DNA of 64,000 bases from Hygrophila difformis (taxonomy: Eukaryota > Streptophyta > Magnoliopsida > Lamiales > Acanthaceae), in NCBI GenBank assembly GCA_030278955.1, contig JAOANR010000003.1:53044902-53108901 (forward strand), given 5' to 3'. Under the pieces are notes generated by a model. It saw only the letters and a program-made list of their open reading frames with translations, was not told where the DNA came from and made no database searches. The translations under genes were made by a program, and so were the position numbers. Every line of letters starts with the position of its first letter. Positions within the stretch are counted from its first letter, which is position 1. Positions 1-11,145 of this stretch are shown piece after piece.

Positions 1-542
1 CGAGTGGATTTTCGGTGACGATTCACTTTAGAAATTAAGCTAATAAGGCCTAAGGCTGAGCGAGCTTGAGATCTTTGAATAGAGGAATAAAGCATGAAAA
101 TCAAGCGAAGCAGATGATAAGCACACTATCGAGTGGTGTGAAAAAAAAATGGAGGAAGTATAATACTTCTTCTTTCTTCTCAAATTACTAATTTTTTTTT
201 AATGTATATCCATGCTCCTATCTAATGTGAATATTTAAAATATGTATATAGTAAAAATTATATAAATTATATTTTAAAATTAAAAATTATATAAATTATA
301 TTTTAAAATTATGTATTAGATAAAATTAAAAAATTTTATTTAATTAATTTTGTTTAATTTTATAATTGCCATAATATTAGATTAAAGTTGAATAAGTAAA
401 TATCAAAAGTTAAAAGCTTTTAATGAATTGGAATGAAGGGAGTAGAGTATCCAATTTTATGTGTAAAAATATACTATCTCCCGTGAATCCAATAATATTT
501 AACTCGAATATATATATTTTTAAAAAAAATTTAACTATATTT
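1..542. other. AT-rich spacer, no gene seen
   Basis: No coding signal is convincing here. From about 180 onward the sequence is mostly A and T, with a near-duplicated stretch around 241-310 (AAATTATATAAATTATATTTTAAAATT recurs in part). The short open frame starting at 423 runs into the LINE that begins near 557 and has no family resemblance. Confidence 0.6.
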
Positions 543-580
543 AAAAATGGGGATGTAATCAATTATTTAAGAAAAAGGAA

Positions 581-2208
581 ATGGGCCGTCCTTCTAGGGT
601 TTCTTCTAGGGCGACCAAGATTCCTTCTACGATCTCTCTGCCGGCAATCCACGATCCGAGGGGTACGTCTCCCACCGTCGACCACCTCTCTGATGCTCCG
701 GCCCCCGTAGTCGCTTCGGTGAGTACAGGGGGCCCTCAAATTCCTTCGTTCCGTGATGCTGTTGTGAATCAGACGACTCAGGAGGAGCCGCTCGTGAGCC
801 CTGCGTTTGTTCCCAGGGATTGGATTAAGGAGAGTCTTGCTACTATTGACGGCGAGGGTGCGCATGCTAGATGTCCTAAAATCCGATTCCAGCAATCGGT
901 ACTAGATGAACTTGGAGAGCCATAGAAAGATGTACTTGTGTTGAAAGTTTTAGGCTTGTCGGTAGGCTACATAGCCATGAAAGAGCGTCTAACCCGTGCA
1001 TGGAAGCTTCAAAGTTCGTTCGATTTATTGGATATTGGCCATGGATGTTTTTTCGCCAAATTTCGGAATCTGGCGGATCGGGAAAAGGTATTAATGGGAG
1101 GGTCGTGGATGATTTTTGACCACTGCCTCGCGGTTATGCGATGGTCTGCTGGTTTCAACCCTAAGAAGTCCAAGGTTAATACTATCCAGACTTGGATCAG
1201 GTTACGGAACTTAATCAGATGTTCTATAATGAGAATGCCTTGCGGGTTATTACTGCGGCTCTGGGCACACTTATCAAAGTGGATAAGAACACAACGGCCA
1301 TAGCTAGGGGTCGGTACGCGCGGGTCTGTGTTGAGATCAATCTGGACAAGCCCTTGTTGGGCATGCTCGATGTGGAAGGAGACACTGTTCACGTTGCATA
1401 CGAGGGTTTACACCTGTTATGTATGCAATGTGCTAGATATGGGCATTTGCAAGGACGGTGCCCATTAGCTAACAGCCAAGCATGAGATAGTGATACTTCC
1501 GTCCCTGATCAGTTGCAATCTACGACAGTGACCCTTGTGGAGGAGGTTAGGAATTCTCCTACCAAGGTGGTGTAGGAGGAGAGGAATTCTCCAGTTGTGG
1601 AGGAAGGTGGCGCGGATGGACTAAGGGTGGGAGACTGGATGGTGATTAAAAGACGAAAGCCGCGTCCGTCAAAACCTATGGGTGCTACGGTCCCACATGA
1701 TGATAGATTGAAAATTCAAGGGGAGCTAAGCAATGATGTGGTATCGCGAGAGGATGCTCAACAGGCTAAGGTGACTAGTGGACTGAAGGATGATGCGGTC
1801 ACGGTGAATCAACATAAGGATGTGGCTGTGGTACCACTGGGCACGGCTCTTGAGGCACTACCAGTCACTGATGGTAATGCCAATAAGAACTCTACTAGGG
1901 TCAGAAAGCTCCTGCATGGTGTGAAGAGGACTGGACTAACTAAGAAACCGGGCAGGGGAGAGGAGACTCAAACTAATGGTAAGGTGGATGTGGAAAAGCT
2001 GTTTCCAGATAAATATCGTCACCTATTGAATGATGGCTCCAGGGTAGATACTTCTGTTACGTCTGGCCTAGGACGTAAATTGGAGATTATTCTGGCTAGC
2101 AAGGAGGCAGGGGCCATGGCACTCGAAGGGGATCAGGGAGGGCAGGTGCTTAGTGTGCCTGGCATGGAAGACGTTCCTAATGATAATTTGGCCTTAGTAC
2201 CGCAATGA
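581..2208 (+). pseudogene. LINE ORF1, gag-like nucleic-acid-binding protein (broken)
   Basis: ORF1 proteins of plant LINEs bind element RNA in the cytoplasm. The frame opens at ATG 581. Residues corresponding to 938-1480 match the DUF4283 pattern (LVLKVLG, GGSWMIFDHCLAV, RGRYARVCVEINLDKPL) and end in a CCHC knuckle CMQCARYGHLQGRC near 1420-1463. The frame is broken by TAG at 923, a frameshift near 1200, TGA at 1483 and TAG at 1573. After that a low-complexity C-terminal part runs to TGA 2206-2208. That stop overlaps the ORF2 start as ATGA, a common arrangement for ribosome reinitiation in LINEs (inference here). Confidence 0.85.
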
Positions 2209-5200
2209 TTGAGTTTAAAGATTTTACGGTGCTTGCATGGAATATCCGTGGAGCCATGCAAACTAGCACCCAACGCCATGTCACGAATGTTCTTCGGGTC
2301 TATAAACCCTCGGTTCTAATTTTGATGGAACCTAGGGGTGCTTTTGAGCGTCTCAGAGTGTTTCTTTACCGACTCAATTATGCGGCAATATGCATTGAGG
2401 AGTGTTGGGACGAGCTGGAGGAGTGTGGATTCTTTATTGTATTGGATCTCTCCAATCTCTCGTGGTTATGGATGTGAAGCCGAGGCTGATCACCTTAAAG
2501 GCCTCGTGTGGATTTGCATCGTGGTGTTTATCTTGTATTTATGCTAGCCCATGTGCGAGGGATAGATTACGTGATTGGGATCATATGAGGAGTATTAGCA
2601 CCATGATCCAGGGCCCTTGGCTTGTGATGGGGGACTGGAATGACATAGCTTATTTATCGGAGTTCAGTGGGCATGAGTCCGAATATCCGTCAATGTGAGA
2701 TTTTTCGGGATATGCTTAGTGATTGTGGTCTTAATGACATTCACTCGGTGGGGGACTCCTTCACTTGGCAACGGAATACAACGGGGGGTGCACTGGGCCG
2801 CAAGCGGTTGGATCGAGCAGTAGCCAATCTGGCTTGGGCCACGGCTTTCCCTCAGGGGTATGTGGAAGTTCTAGCACGGCGAGCATCGGACCACAATGCT
2901 CTGCTACTTCGGTGTTGCCAGCCTCCTGTAGTAATTGGGCCTCGTCCGTTTCGATGGGAGCATATGTGGACGGAGCATGCTCATTACCGCCATGTTCTGG
3001 AGGCTGCATGGCATGGAGGAGGTGAGTCCCTTCATCAACGCCTTAATCAGGTTCGTGAATCCTCTATTCATTTTAATGAATTCACATTTGGGAATATATA
3101 CAAGAGGAAGCGTAGGCTGATAAAAATATTGGAGGGGATTCGAAGGTGCCTTGTTCGAGTGGACTCGGCCTGCATGGTCTGCTTGGAACAAAAGTTAATG
3201 CACGACTTGAAGGATCTTCTGAAGCAAGAAGAGATTTTATGGTATCAAAAATCTCGAGACAAATGGGTAACTCATGGGGATCGAAATACTCGTTATTTTC
3301 ATTCTCAAACGGTTATTCGTCGTCAAAGGAGCAGAATCATGGGATTGGAGATTGATGGTAAATGGGTCATGGAGGAGAATAGGATGCAAATGCATGCGTT
3401 GATCCACTTCAGATGCCTCCTTGGCCACTCGCGTATTCAGGAGCGGCCAGTTGGGTGTTCGCTGCCTCCGCTGCCTCATATGAGATACGAGGATAGCTTA
3501 AGTGAGTCTGTCACCTTTGCCGAGGTCTCGGAGGCTGTCAAGGGTTTGAAAGGGTTTTTGGCACCAGGCCCGGATGGCTTTCCCGCTATGTTCTTTAAGC
3601 GGTATTGGGATTCAATTGGTTATGATGTATGGCAATTTGTTCGGCAGGCTGTTTTAGATGGTTGTTTTGAATCATCTCTGGCTTCTACATTTATCTGTCT
3701 CATCCCTAAATTGGAGATTCCTCGAGAGATCAGACAATATAGACCGATCAGTTTGTGCAATGTTGCTTACAAGATTTTAACTAAAGTGTTAGTTAATCGG
3801 TTAAGACCTTATCTTCAGGATTACATTGGTCCCTATCAATCAGCTTTCCTTTCTGGGCGAGGAACGTCAGGTAATTCTATTATTCTACAGGAAGTGGTGT
3901 CAACCTTCAGTAACAAAAATCGGAGGTCATGTGATTTTCTGTTGAAAGTTGATCTAGAAAAGGCGTATGATAATGCTGATTGGAACTTTCTGGAAGGTTG
4001 TTTAATTGAGATGAATCTTCCTACTTCATTGATCCGCATCATAATGTTCTGTGTCCGATCCCCCACTTATTCGATTTTATGGAATGGAGCGTCTTTAACA
4101 CCCTTCACTTCAGCTAAGGGGGTTCGGCAGGGTGATCCTCTTTCTCCGTACTTGTTCTTGATTGTTATGGAGAAGCTGTCTCGGGCTATTCTGTCGAAGG
4201 TTGAGGAGGGTGCCTGGAAGCCGGTTAAGGTGGGTAGACATGCGACATCTCTATCTCACTTGATGTTTGCAGATGATCTTTTATTATTTTCCCAAGCTTC
4301 CTTGGGTAGTGTTCGGTGTATGGATGAGGTACTCTCTTATTTTGCTCGACATGCAGGCCTTAGCATGAATACCAACAAATCGTGAGCCTTTGCTTCTGCC
4401 GCGGTTCCTTCTAGACTTGAGCAGGATGTGGCCTCAATTTTAAACATCGAGTTTTGTGACGATTTGGGAAGATATATTGGATTCCCATTAATTCATGGTG
4501 CGGTGCATAGTAATAATCACTTTGATTTTTTGGTTGAGAATATTAATGCCAAACTTGGGAGCTGGAAACGCGGGCTGCTTAATAAAGCGGGATGGATGAC
4601 TCTAGCATGTTCAGTCCTAGCTTCCATCCTTACTTATGTTATGCAGACAGCTTGGCTACCGGCTACTACTTGTTCTAGAATTGATCGTTGTATCCGAGAT
4701 TTTGTTTGGAAGGATTCTACTGGACGAGGGTTGAATCTGGTTGCATGGGACAAAGCAGCCTTGCCTCGGAAGATGGGTGGTATAGGATCCGGAAAAGCAG
4801 GGATATGAACGTTACGATGCTTGGTAAAGTTCTTGTCGACTGCTTGCAATGCTCTCCCAAGCCTTGGAGCCGGCTGTTGCTTGCTAAATATGGCTGTGAG
4901 AATGGGCATTTCGTCCAACGTCCTGGTGCTTCTCCCATATATAGGGCTATGTGTAAGGCATCCCCCTTTCTTTTGGATGGATGTCGAGTGAGAATAGGAA
5001 ATGGTACTAGCAGCCTGTGGTACTCTTCTTGGTTACAGGGAGGTCCAATTGCGCCGCGGGTGCCCTATGTACATTATAATGATGTTGATGTGTGCATAAA
5101 GGATATTTATTCACAGAGTCGTTGGTGCTGGGAATTATTCTACACGGCCATTATGGAAGTCATTAAATCGGAGGTCAGGGAGCATGGTCCGCTTCCCATT

Positions 5201-6275
5201 CATGAGCACATTGCGGATTCCTGGTGTTGGATGGGTACAGCGTCTGGGAACTATTCAGTGGCTTCAGGCTACGACTGGATCCTTACTCAGAGAGGATGTC
5301 AACGTGATCCGAGTCGGGCGCGGGTGTGGCGTGTCCGCTGCCCGGATAAAGTTAAGGTTCTCTTGTGGTTGATGGTGCACGCCTCCTTACTAACGAATGC
5401 TTTAAGATTCCGCAGGGGCCTGTCGACTTCAGCTAACTGCATGGTGTGTGATCGGGAAGAGGAAGATCTTTATCATTTATTTTTCGCTTATTCATGGGCT
5501 GCAGAGGTTTGGCGGAAACTTGGTATCAAGCATGGGAGGCAGTTGGAGTTGCTCCAGGCTGGTGCTGCTTCGGGCTTGCAAGAACTTTGCAGACAATGGA
5601 AAGGCATTCATTGGGCGGCTCTATGGAGCATATGGCGAGGCAGGAATGAGCGCTGCATGAGGGAGATGCCAATTCATGTGGAGGAGACTGTCAGGATGGC
5701 TTCTCGCTTCGGGCAAGCCATTGATCGAGCTTTTGCTACTCCTGGTCGTGTGGGGGGATATTCGCATGGTCCATTGGAATCCGTGAGGCCTTCAAGGTGT
5801 ATTGCTACATGTGGATGGGAGCTCCTTAGGTAATCCGGGATTGGCGGGGTTTGGTTGTGTTATCCGTACTGGAGATGGGCAATAGGTTGAGGGGTATTCA
5901 GGTTTTGTTGGCTTTGCATCGAACATTGTGGCGGAACTCCATGGGATTTGGAATGGCATGAAACAACTCCATGTTATGGGGATTACTTGTGCTTATTGTT
6001 TTTCGGACTCATTGGTTGGTCTCCAACTGATGAACCAAGGGGTCAACAAAGATCACGTTCTGTTTCCATTGCTTCAACACATTGCGGAGTTAAGGGCGGA
6101 ACACCTGGGATTTATGTGGCATCATATCCTTTGGGAGGGAAATTCGGTGGCAGATTCACTGGTTAAACGAGGGGCTCACTCGGAGGAGTTCTTTACTACA
6201 TGGGCTTTCCCACCGGATGAGACTAGGGCTTGTCTAAAAGCTGACTATGAAGGTGTTTGGTTCCCGCGGCTCTAG
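2205..6275 (+). pseudogene. LINE ORF2: endonuclease, reverse transcriptase, RNase H (broken)
   Basis: The polyprotein nicks target DNA and copies the RNA. Domains in order are: APE-type endonuclease, opening with LAWNIRGAM at about 2230 and closing with SDHNALLL near 2888; reverse transcriptase with [36 protein letters not shown] and the catalytic LMFADDLLLF near 4260-4290; zf-RVT, with WRVRCPDKVKVLLWLMVH near 5330 and a CMVCDREEEDLYHLF finger near 5440; and RNase H from about 5800, with HVDGS, VAELHGI, FSDS and NSVADSL as the acidic residues. Disruptions include TGA 2475, frame changes near 2470 and 2680, TGA 4383, a frameshift near 4790 and TAG 5883. The frame ends at TAG 6273-6275. Confidence 0.92.
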
Positions 6276-6351
6276 TAGCTTAGCAGTTGTCTTCTTATTT
6301 TCTGTCTATTCTTTCCCTGGTTCTGTAGATTTTTCTTAGTATTTTCCCTTT

Positions 6352-6463
6352 GCCGACGCTTGTGCGTCACTGTTCACCAAAAAAAAAAATGGAATGTGGA
6401 TTTCCTTTTACTTTCTTGTATTACTTTGCCGACGCTCTACGCGTCCTTGTTACCCCAAAAAAA
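6352..6463 (+). repeat. Duplicated LINE 3' hairpin plus A-run
   Basis: Two similar 3' tails follow each other. Each has TTTGCCGACGCT, a short loop and a GCGTC return arm (stem-loops at 6355-6368 and 6431-6445), then a GTTCACC or GTTACCCC stretch and an A-run (6378-6389, 6457-6463). Plant LINE reverse transcriptases recognise a 3' stem-loop, so the doubled tail may reflect a second priming event or a run-on transcript. Confidence 0.7.
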
Positions 6464-6472
6464 TGGGGATGT

Positions 6473-6838
6473 GAATTTGATTAATTGTCGTCAAGTTACT
6501 TGACTCCCAACCTTTTTAAAGTGGGACATTCAACTTCCTACTCAGCCCTTATTTTTGCATGGGTTCCCACCATATATTTTCTTAAAAAAAAACTATATTT
6601 AAAAACGGAATAATCATATGCATGCATGTATTTTAGGATTAGGACAGTGGGACAAATGGGCAATGGTTGTGGGAAGAGTGATTGCGAATATTCTGTAAGA
6701 CTAGCACCATCCATGACCCCAAGTGGGGTCATAACAAAAAGACAAGGAAAAAATAAAAAAAATGTAAAAATAATATAACAAAAGGACAAATGGACAAAGT
6801 ACTTCTAGGGTCGCCACTTTTTCCATTTTCTTCCATAT
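6473..6838. other. Spacer between LINE and MULE, no gene seen
   Basis: This is a low-GC spacer with A- and T-runs and a small palindrome around 6716-6732 (GACCCCAAGTGGGGTC). The open frame on the minus strand at 6538-6789 has no recognisable family. Confidence 0.5.
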
Positions 6839-7210
6839 GGGAAAAATGACCCAAATAATTCCATTACTTTGTTGCGTTTCTTAACTGGTCTCATAAAATT
6901 CCTATTAACCTAATCCATCCGCTGTATATGCTAATCTTCGCCAAAACAATCCCATAACCCCATAATCCGGGTTTAGTGCTGATGTGGCCAATAGATTAAT
7001 AAGGTTAAATATTTTAACCCATATGTCTCCTTCTTTGGCATTATTGGACCCGCCACATTGGTTTTGGAGGGATCAAATGTCAAAAATACCCACCAATTCC
7101 CAAACTTAAATCAGTTTCCTCATCTCCTAACTCCCTCTACCATTTCTGCCTCCATTTGGGCACAGTTTCCTCATCTCCCTCCACCATTTCCTCTTCCATT
7201 TCCTCCATTT

Positions 7211-7384
7211 GGGCACGCGTATCCCAGCGACAGTGATCTTCCTGGCAGCGTCCTGCTCAATAGAAAGGAACTGCATTTGGGTGAACTCGACGGAGTATAA
7301 GATGGTGCAGAGCCAAATTGGGAGGAGACGAAGGATGCATTTGACTTCCTCTACTTGCATCACCGAGCACAGTCGCCATAGGCT
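7211..7384 (-). pseudogene. NRT1/PTR family (NPF) transporter fragment captured in the MULE
   Basis: The minus-strand translation contains LWRLCSVMQVEEVKC followed by ILRLLPIWLCTILYSVEF and TQMQFLSIEQDA, ending near IRVP. This is the conserved NPF segment around the QVEEVK motif and the following transmembrane helix, then the TQM..F.VEQ segment before a further helix. Only about 58 residues out of a usual 550-600 are present. It sits in a longer open frame (7531 to 7127) whose remainder does not look like NPF. It has no start or stop context of its own, so it is a captured piece and not a working transporter. Confidence 0.75.
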
Positions 7385-7559
7385 ACCGGACTTGTCGTCC
7401 CAGTCGCCAGTTGCACCATTTTTGAGAATTTTTCTTACCCAAATCCCCAAATTATCATACCCCAGCCCCGTCGTCCCAATTACCCTAAACCCGATCCGAA
7501 CCACTTCCCAAAACCCACTAAAGTTCACCATTTCATTTCACACATCCCTTGAGAGAAGA

Positions 7560-7960
7560 ATTAGGCATTTTGAGGGGAGCTAAATTGCGAGCTGGAAGAT
7601 GAGAGGGGAATCCGCCACTGGTGAAGCTTAAAGGTAAGGATTGAGTTGTATTTTTTTCTTCTCCTTTCCCTTTTTTTCCCCAACTTCTTTTCCCCCTTTT
7701 CTGTGAAGTTGGGAGCTGCCGGTGCAGCAAACGGCGGCGTGGAGGGCCAAGGCGGAGCCGGAGGCATCGTCTTCGACTGGCGGACCGACCACAGCACACC
7801 ACGCTGTGGAAGAGGCAGGCAACGCACACCTTCCGTTGCAATGGAGGCTGTTGTGCTGTTACCAGCGGCGGCCATGGAAGGGCTGGCGGTGGTGACGAAT
7901 GCCGACGAACTCCAAGGCGGAAGTGGTGATGTGAACATTGACTGTGGTTGTAGGATGAAT
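7560..7960. other. GC-rich captured segment, origin unknown
   Basis: Base composition jumps from AT-rich surroundings to a GC-rich block with GGCGG and GCCGG words and open frames on both strands (for example plus 7646-8077 and minus 7938-7561). The minus frame is rich in Ala, Pro and Ser. I recognise no family. It is probably a second gene fragment, such as a 5' UTR and first exon, picked up by the same element. Confidence 0.45.
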
Positions 7961-8561
7961 GGGATACCTTTATTTGTAATTTTTATACATGGGCATTTGT
8001 ATAGCCAAAATTATTTTCTCAATAGTTTATTTTTATTTAACTGTGTTAGGCTCAATGGCACATTTTTTGGAACTTGAGATTAGAATATTGTTATTACCTC
8101 ATTTTTCTCTGTTATTTTGTTTGCTTAACTTTGGGTAAATTTAATACATCAGGGAGCCGAGGGTGACAGAGAGGGTTGGGGAAATGGTTTCTGTTGAGCT
8201 GGGAAAAAGTAAGAAAATGGGAAATTGGGCAATATTTCTATTTGGGGTCTGGAAATGGAATTGAGTATTTCCCAAAAATAGGAAACAAAAGCCAATGTGG
8301 TTCCACTAACATCCCATGTAATCCTTTCTTCTGGTCAAACTTTAATTACCCCATGTTCATGCCACGCCAGCCAAGAATTAGATTAATAGTGGGTGGGATC
8401 ATTTTGGCGATAATTAGCAAAGTTATTGGATGGATTTAGTTAATGGGAAATTTATGGGACCATTTAAGAAACAAGCCAAACTTCTGAGATTATTTGGGTT
8501 ACTTTTCCCAGAAATATGTGTTGTTGTGTTTGTAAATGTACTAGTATAAGGGTAAATTAAA

Positions 8562-9535
8562 GGAAAAAAAAAAGATTTTTTTAGTGCGTTTTCTTTCAAT
8601 TCGGTCCTAATTACGTAATTAGCCTGAAGTTGTTGACGTGACCGAAGTAAATCACATTTTACATCCACCGTGACCAATCTAGAGTCTTTATTAACACATC
8701 AGCTTAATAAATGTTTGAAGTAAATCTTTGAATGCTGTCATAACACATCACTACTCTAAAAAATGGCTTCATCGGGTCAATTGAACCCTTCTTCAGTAGG
8801 TTTAAGGACATAGTCTTCACTTGGTTCGCATTGAGCCGTCATTGGGTTACCAAGCCGCAAAGAACCAACCATCATTCATTTGCACACATTATATATCACA
8901 ATTGGTCTTCATTTTCTTTAGAAACACCAAAAACCACCGAGACATAAAAGAAGATCCACTGCAGTAGCTGCTGAACAGAACTCCGATGGCATCCAACGAA
9001 GGCGCTACCCAATTCGATGCAAGAATGGGCTTCGTACAGAGGGAGGAGTCGCTTCACCTACGTTTACCAAGAACACTAATTTTTTCTTGTGGTAAAAGGT
9101 CTGAGATAAGAGTAATTGAGTCTATCCGGAATGGGAATGAATGTGAGTTCTGTTATTGTTGTGAGTGGTTGTTGTTTCTTTGTGGTTGAGTAACCCCAAT
9201 AAGGGTTCAAAGCGAATCAAATGGAGACTATGTCATCCCAGTGAAAAAGTGCTCAATTTACACGCTAGAGTCATTTTTTAGAGTAGTTATGTGTTCTGAC
9301 AACCTTCAAACATTTATTAAACTAATGTGTTATGTGTGGGAACTCCAGATTGGCCACGGTGGATGTAAAATGTGATTTATATCGGCCACATCAGCAACTT
9401 CAGACTAATTACGTAATTATGATCAAATTGAAAAAATTAGCAAACGTAGAGGATTATATGGGACAAAAAATTACTAAATGCCCGATTTGAATTTTTTGAA
9501 AAAAAACGAACAAAAAAAAAATCTTTTTTTTTTCC
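8562..9535. mobile_element. Long-TIR MULE-like non-autonomous element with 10-bp target duplication
   Basis: The direct repeat GTAAATTAAA flanks the element at 8552-8561 and 9536-9545. Just inside are GGAAAAAAAA and its complement TTTTTTTTCC. Long imperfect inverted arms follow (about 8562-8770 and 9270-9535), including ATTACGTAATTA, AATCACATTTTACATCCACC and ACTACTCTAAAAAATG. Target duplications of 9-11 bp and TIRs near 200 bp are typical of Mutator-like elements. The 500-bp centre has a TATATATCA box near 8889 and an ATG at 8986. No transposase is present. Confidence 0.8.
8986..9189 (+). CDS. Small hypothetical ORF inside the MULE-like element
   Basis: This 67-codon frame starts MASNEGATQFDARMGFVQ and ends in a Cys-rich stretch (CEFCYCCEW). 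It lies 90 bp downstream of a TATATATC sequence inside the element. I recognise no family. It could be a captured first exon or a chance frame. Confidence 0.25.
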   Translation: MASNEGATQFDARMGFVQREESLHLRLPRTLIFSCGKRSEIRVIESIRNGNECEFCYCCEWLLFLCG

Positions 9536-9545
9536 GTAAATTAAA

Positions 9546-9777
9546 CTACTCCTCATTAATTAGTAGTTTATTTGATTTTTTAATGTTAATTATTATATAA
9601 TTTTGATTTAATTTTATAAATTAGTTTAAAATTTAATACCCTTTAGCCTCCATCAGTTCCAGTGAAATTCCGGCACTTCCGGTAGTAATTTCGGTGATGG
9701 CTCCAACACCTGTGGCGGCCATTTCAGTCATCCAGTGCCCATTATTTTAGTAATATGTGTACCACATCATTTCTTAG
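9546..9777. other. Short spacer, nothing recognised
   Basis: An AT-rich part is followed by a slightly GC-richer part (9645-9740), with no supported gene. Confidence 0.4.
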
Positions 9778-9779
9778 TA

Positions 9780-10039
9780 CTCCCTCCGTTTTGTTAGGTT
9801 TGCAACATATGTGTTTTTTGCACTGTTCACAGTTTAACTTTGTCTCAAGTTTTTATCATAGTTGCTGAAGAAAAAATACAGTCAAGTGAGATCTTGTTAG
9901 ATTCGTCTAAACTTCTAGTTTTAAAATATCAACTTTCTATAATTTTTTATTGTATACAATATAAGTTATTAATCGTTGAAAATGTACATCGGCATGCGTG
10001 CGTGAGTCAAATGGTACAAACCTAAAAAAACGGAGGTAG
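9780..10039. mobile_element. Stowaway-like MITE
   Basis: The element begins CTCCCTCCGTTTTG and ends AAAAACGGAGGTAG, with TA on both sides (9778-9779, 10040-10041). That is the Tc1/mariner-Stowaway pattern. Its internal sequence (AGTCAAGTGAGATCTTGTTAG, ATTCGTCT, a loop of TTATTAATCGTTGAAAATGT) recurs in the copies near 20693, 29610, 30481 and 31382. Confidence 0.85.
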
Positions 10040-10041
10040 TA

Positions 10042-11145
10042 TAACGGATTATCAGTGATAAGTGTATGGACCTTTACTTTAAGGTGTATAAAACCTTTAA
10101 ACGGCGACAACGACCCTATATTACGAGGTCATGTAATGAACCACGCGGTCTCCAGGAACGGTGCAACTATGTCCGTGATAGAATACTAAACATCAAATAA
10201 TAGAGTACCAAAACTTAAGAAATAGAAATAGAGTACCACACATCTAGAAAATGACAGCGACAAGCAACCAACATTGCACGGTTCCGAAATAAACCATCCG
10301 ATCTCCATGTACGAGTACCTAACCTTACCCTAAGCTAAGCAACAAATGTATACTATAAAAAAGAATGGACTTATAAGAAAATAGTCGTAGTAGTAGTTTA
10401 TTTTTGTAAACTTGAATTAATTAGCATAAATGAGTGGAATAGAACTCCCTCCAATGGTTTATTCAATTCCACCAACTATTAGAGGAATGGCAATGGATTA
10501 ATTTGTTGGTTCATAGTTTGAGGTCCATGTAGAATTCACATTGAACCCCCCATTAATCGATTGCCATTCCTATGTACATATACATCTTCCCAAATTTTCT
10601 ACTACCATTTTATTTTCTACTTATGTAACTATAGAAAGCAGAAACTATCGTATAACCAGAGAAAGAAAAACAAGAACTCTACCACGACAAACTTCGCATA
10701 TATGGATGGACTTATTGCTCATGTATCACTTGGTAAATTTAACCCATGTGAAAGTGATGAATTTAGAGCCGCAGGAGCAATAATAATTAATTTAACATAT
10801 ACATATATAATATAATATTAAATTAAAACATTAACGAGCTAAATGCAGTTATAAGTCTTCACCGAAGTTAATTAATCTATATGTAGATCAACTTCTAGTC
10901 TCATCCATTAAACCCAAAATCTCTCTAAATAATGAGTGTAGAGTCGGCATTGCCACCTAGTATGATTATGAATGTAGTGTTTAAACCTTAATTTGGCTGA
11001 TAAATTCAGAGTGTCGTAGTCAGTGAAAGCTCAACACCAATAAGTATGGATGCTCCAGTTCAGCAACAAAGGTCTTGAGTTTCCAACAATTATGATTTAT
11101 GAATACACTCTCTTAGCATGTACCTCCTAGTTCAAGCTGATCCGC
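10042..11145. other. ISA3 3' flank and UTR region, with a small inverted repeat
   Basis: No other gene is supported. The part next to 11145 must contain the ISA3 3' UTR, since that gene is read towards lower coordinates. An imperfect inverted repeat lies at 10484-10572 (GGAATGGCAATGGATTAAT against ATTAATCGATTGCCATTCC), possibly a relic MITE. Confidence 0.45.

Larger units (their letters stand above)
557..6463 (+). mobile_element. L1-type LINE retrotransposon, nearly full length, decayed
   Basis: The element has the plant L1 layout: ORF1 with a DUF4283-like domain and zinc knuckle, then ORF2 with endonuclease, reverse transcriptase, zf-RVT and RNase H domains, then a short 3' tail and A-run. 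A probable target-site duplication AAAAATGGGGATGT sits at 543-556 and 6459-6472, overlapping the terminal A-run. Both ORFs carry stops and frameshifts, so the copy cannot encode its own machinery. Length near 5.9 kb is normal for the clade. The exact 5' end is inferred from the duplication. Confidence 0.9.
6839..8509. mobile_element. Mutator-like element carrying gene fragments (Pack-MULE type)
   Basis: Inverted ends of about 110 bp, roughly three-quarters identical by eye, occupy 6839-6950 and 8398-8509. They start GGGAAAAATGACCCAAATAA on the left and GGGAAAAGTAACCCAAATAA on the right (reverse strand). There is no transposase inside. The interior holds a transporter fragment (7211-7384) and a GC-rich stretch (about 7690-7940) unlike its surroundings, the usual picture of a Pack-MULE. 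No clean 9-bp target duplication was found, so assignment to Mutator rests on TIR length and cargo. Confidence 0.7.

Noticed and set aside
423..710. 95-codon frame overlapping the LINE 5' end
   Set aside because: The first half is AT-rich spacer and the second half is out of frame with LINE ORF1.
6538..6789. Minus-strand 83-codon Phe/Leu-rich frame
   Set aside because: It is produced by A-runs on the plus strand; no family pattern.
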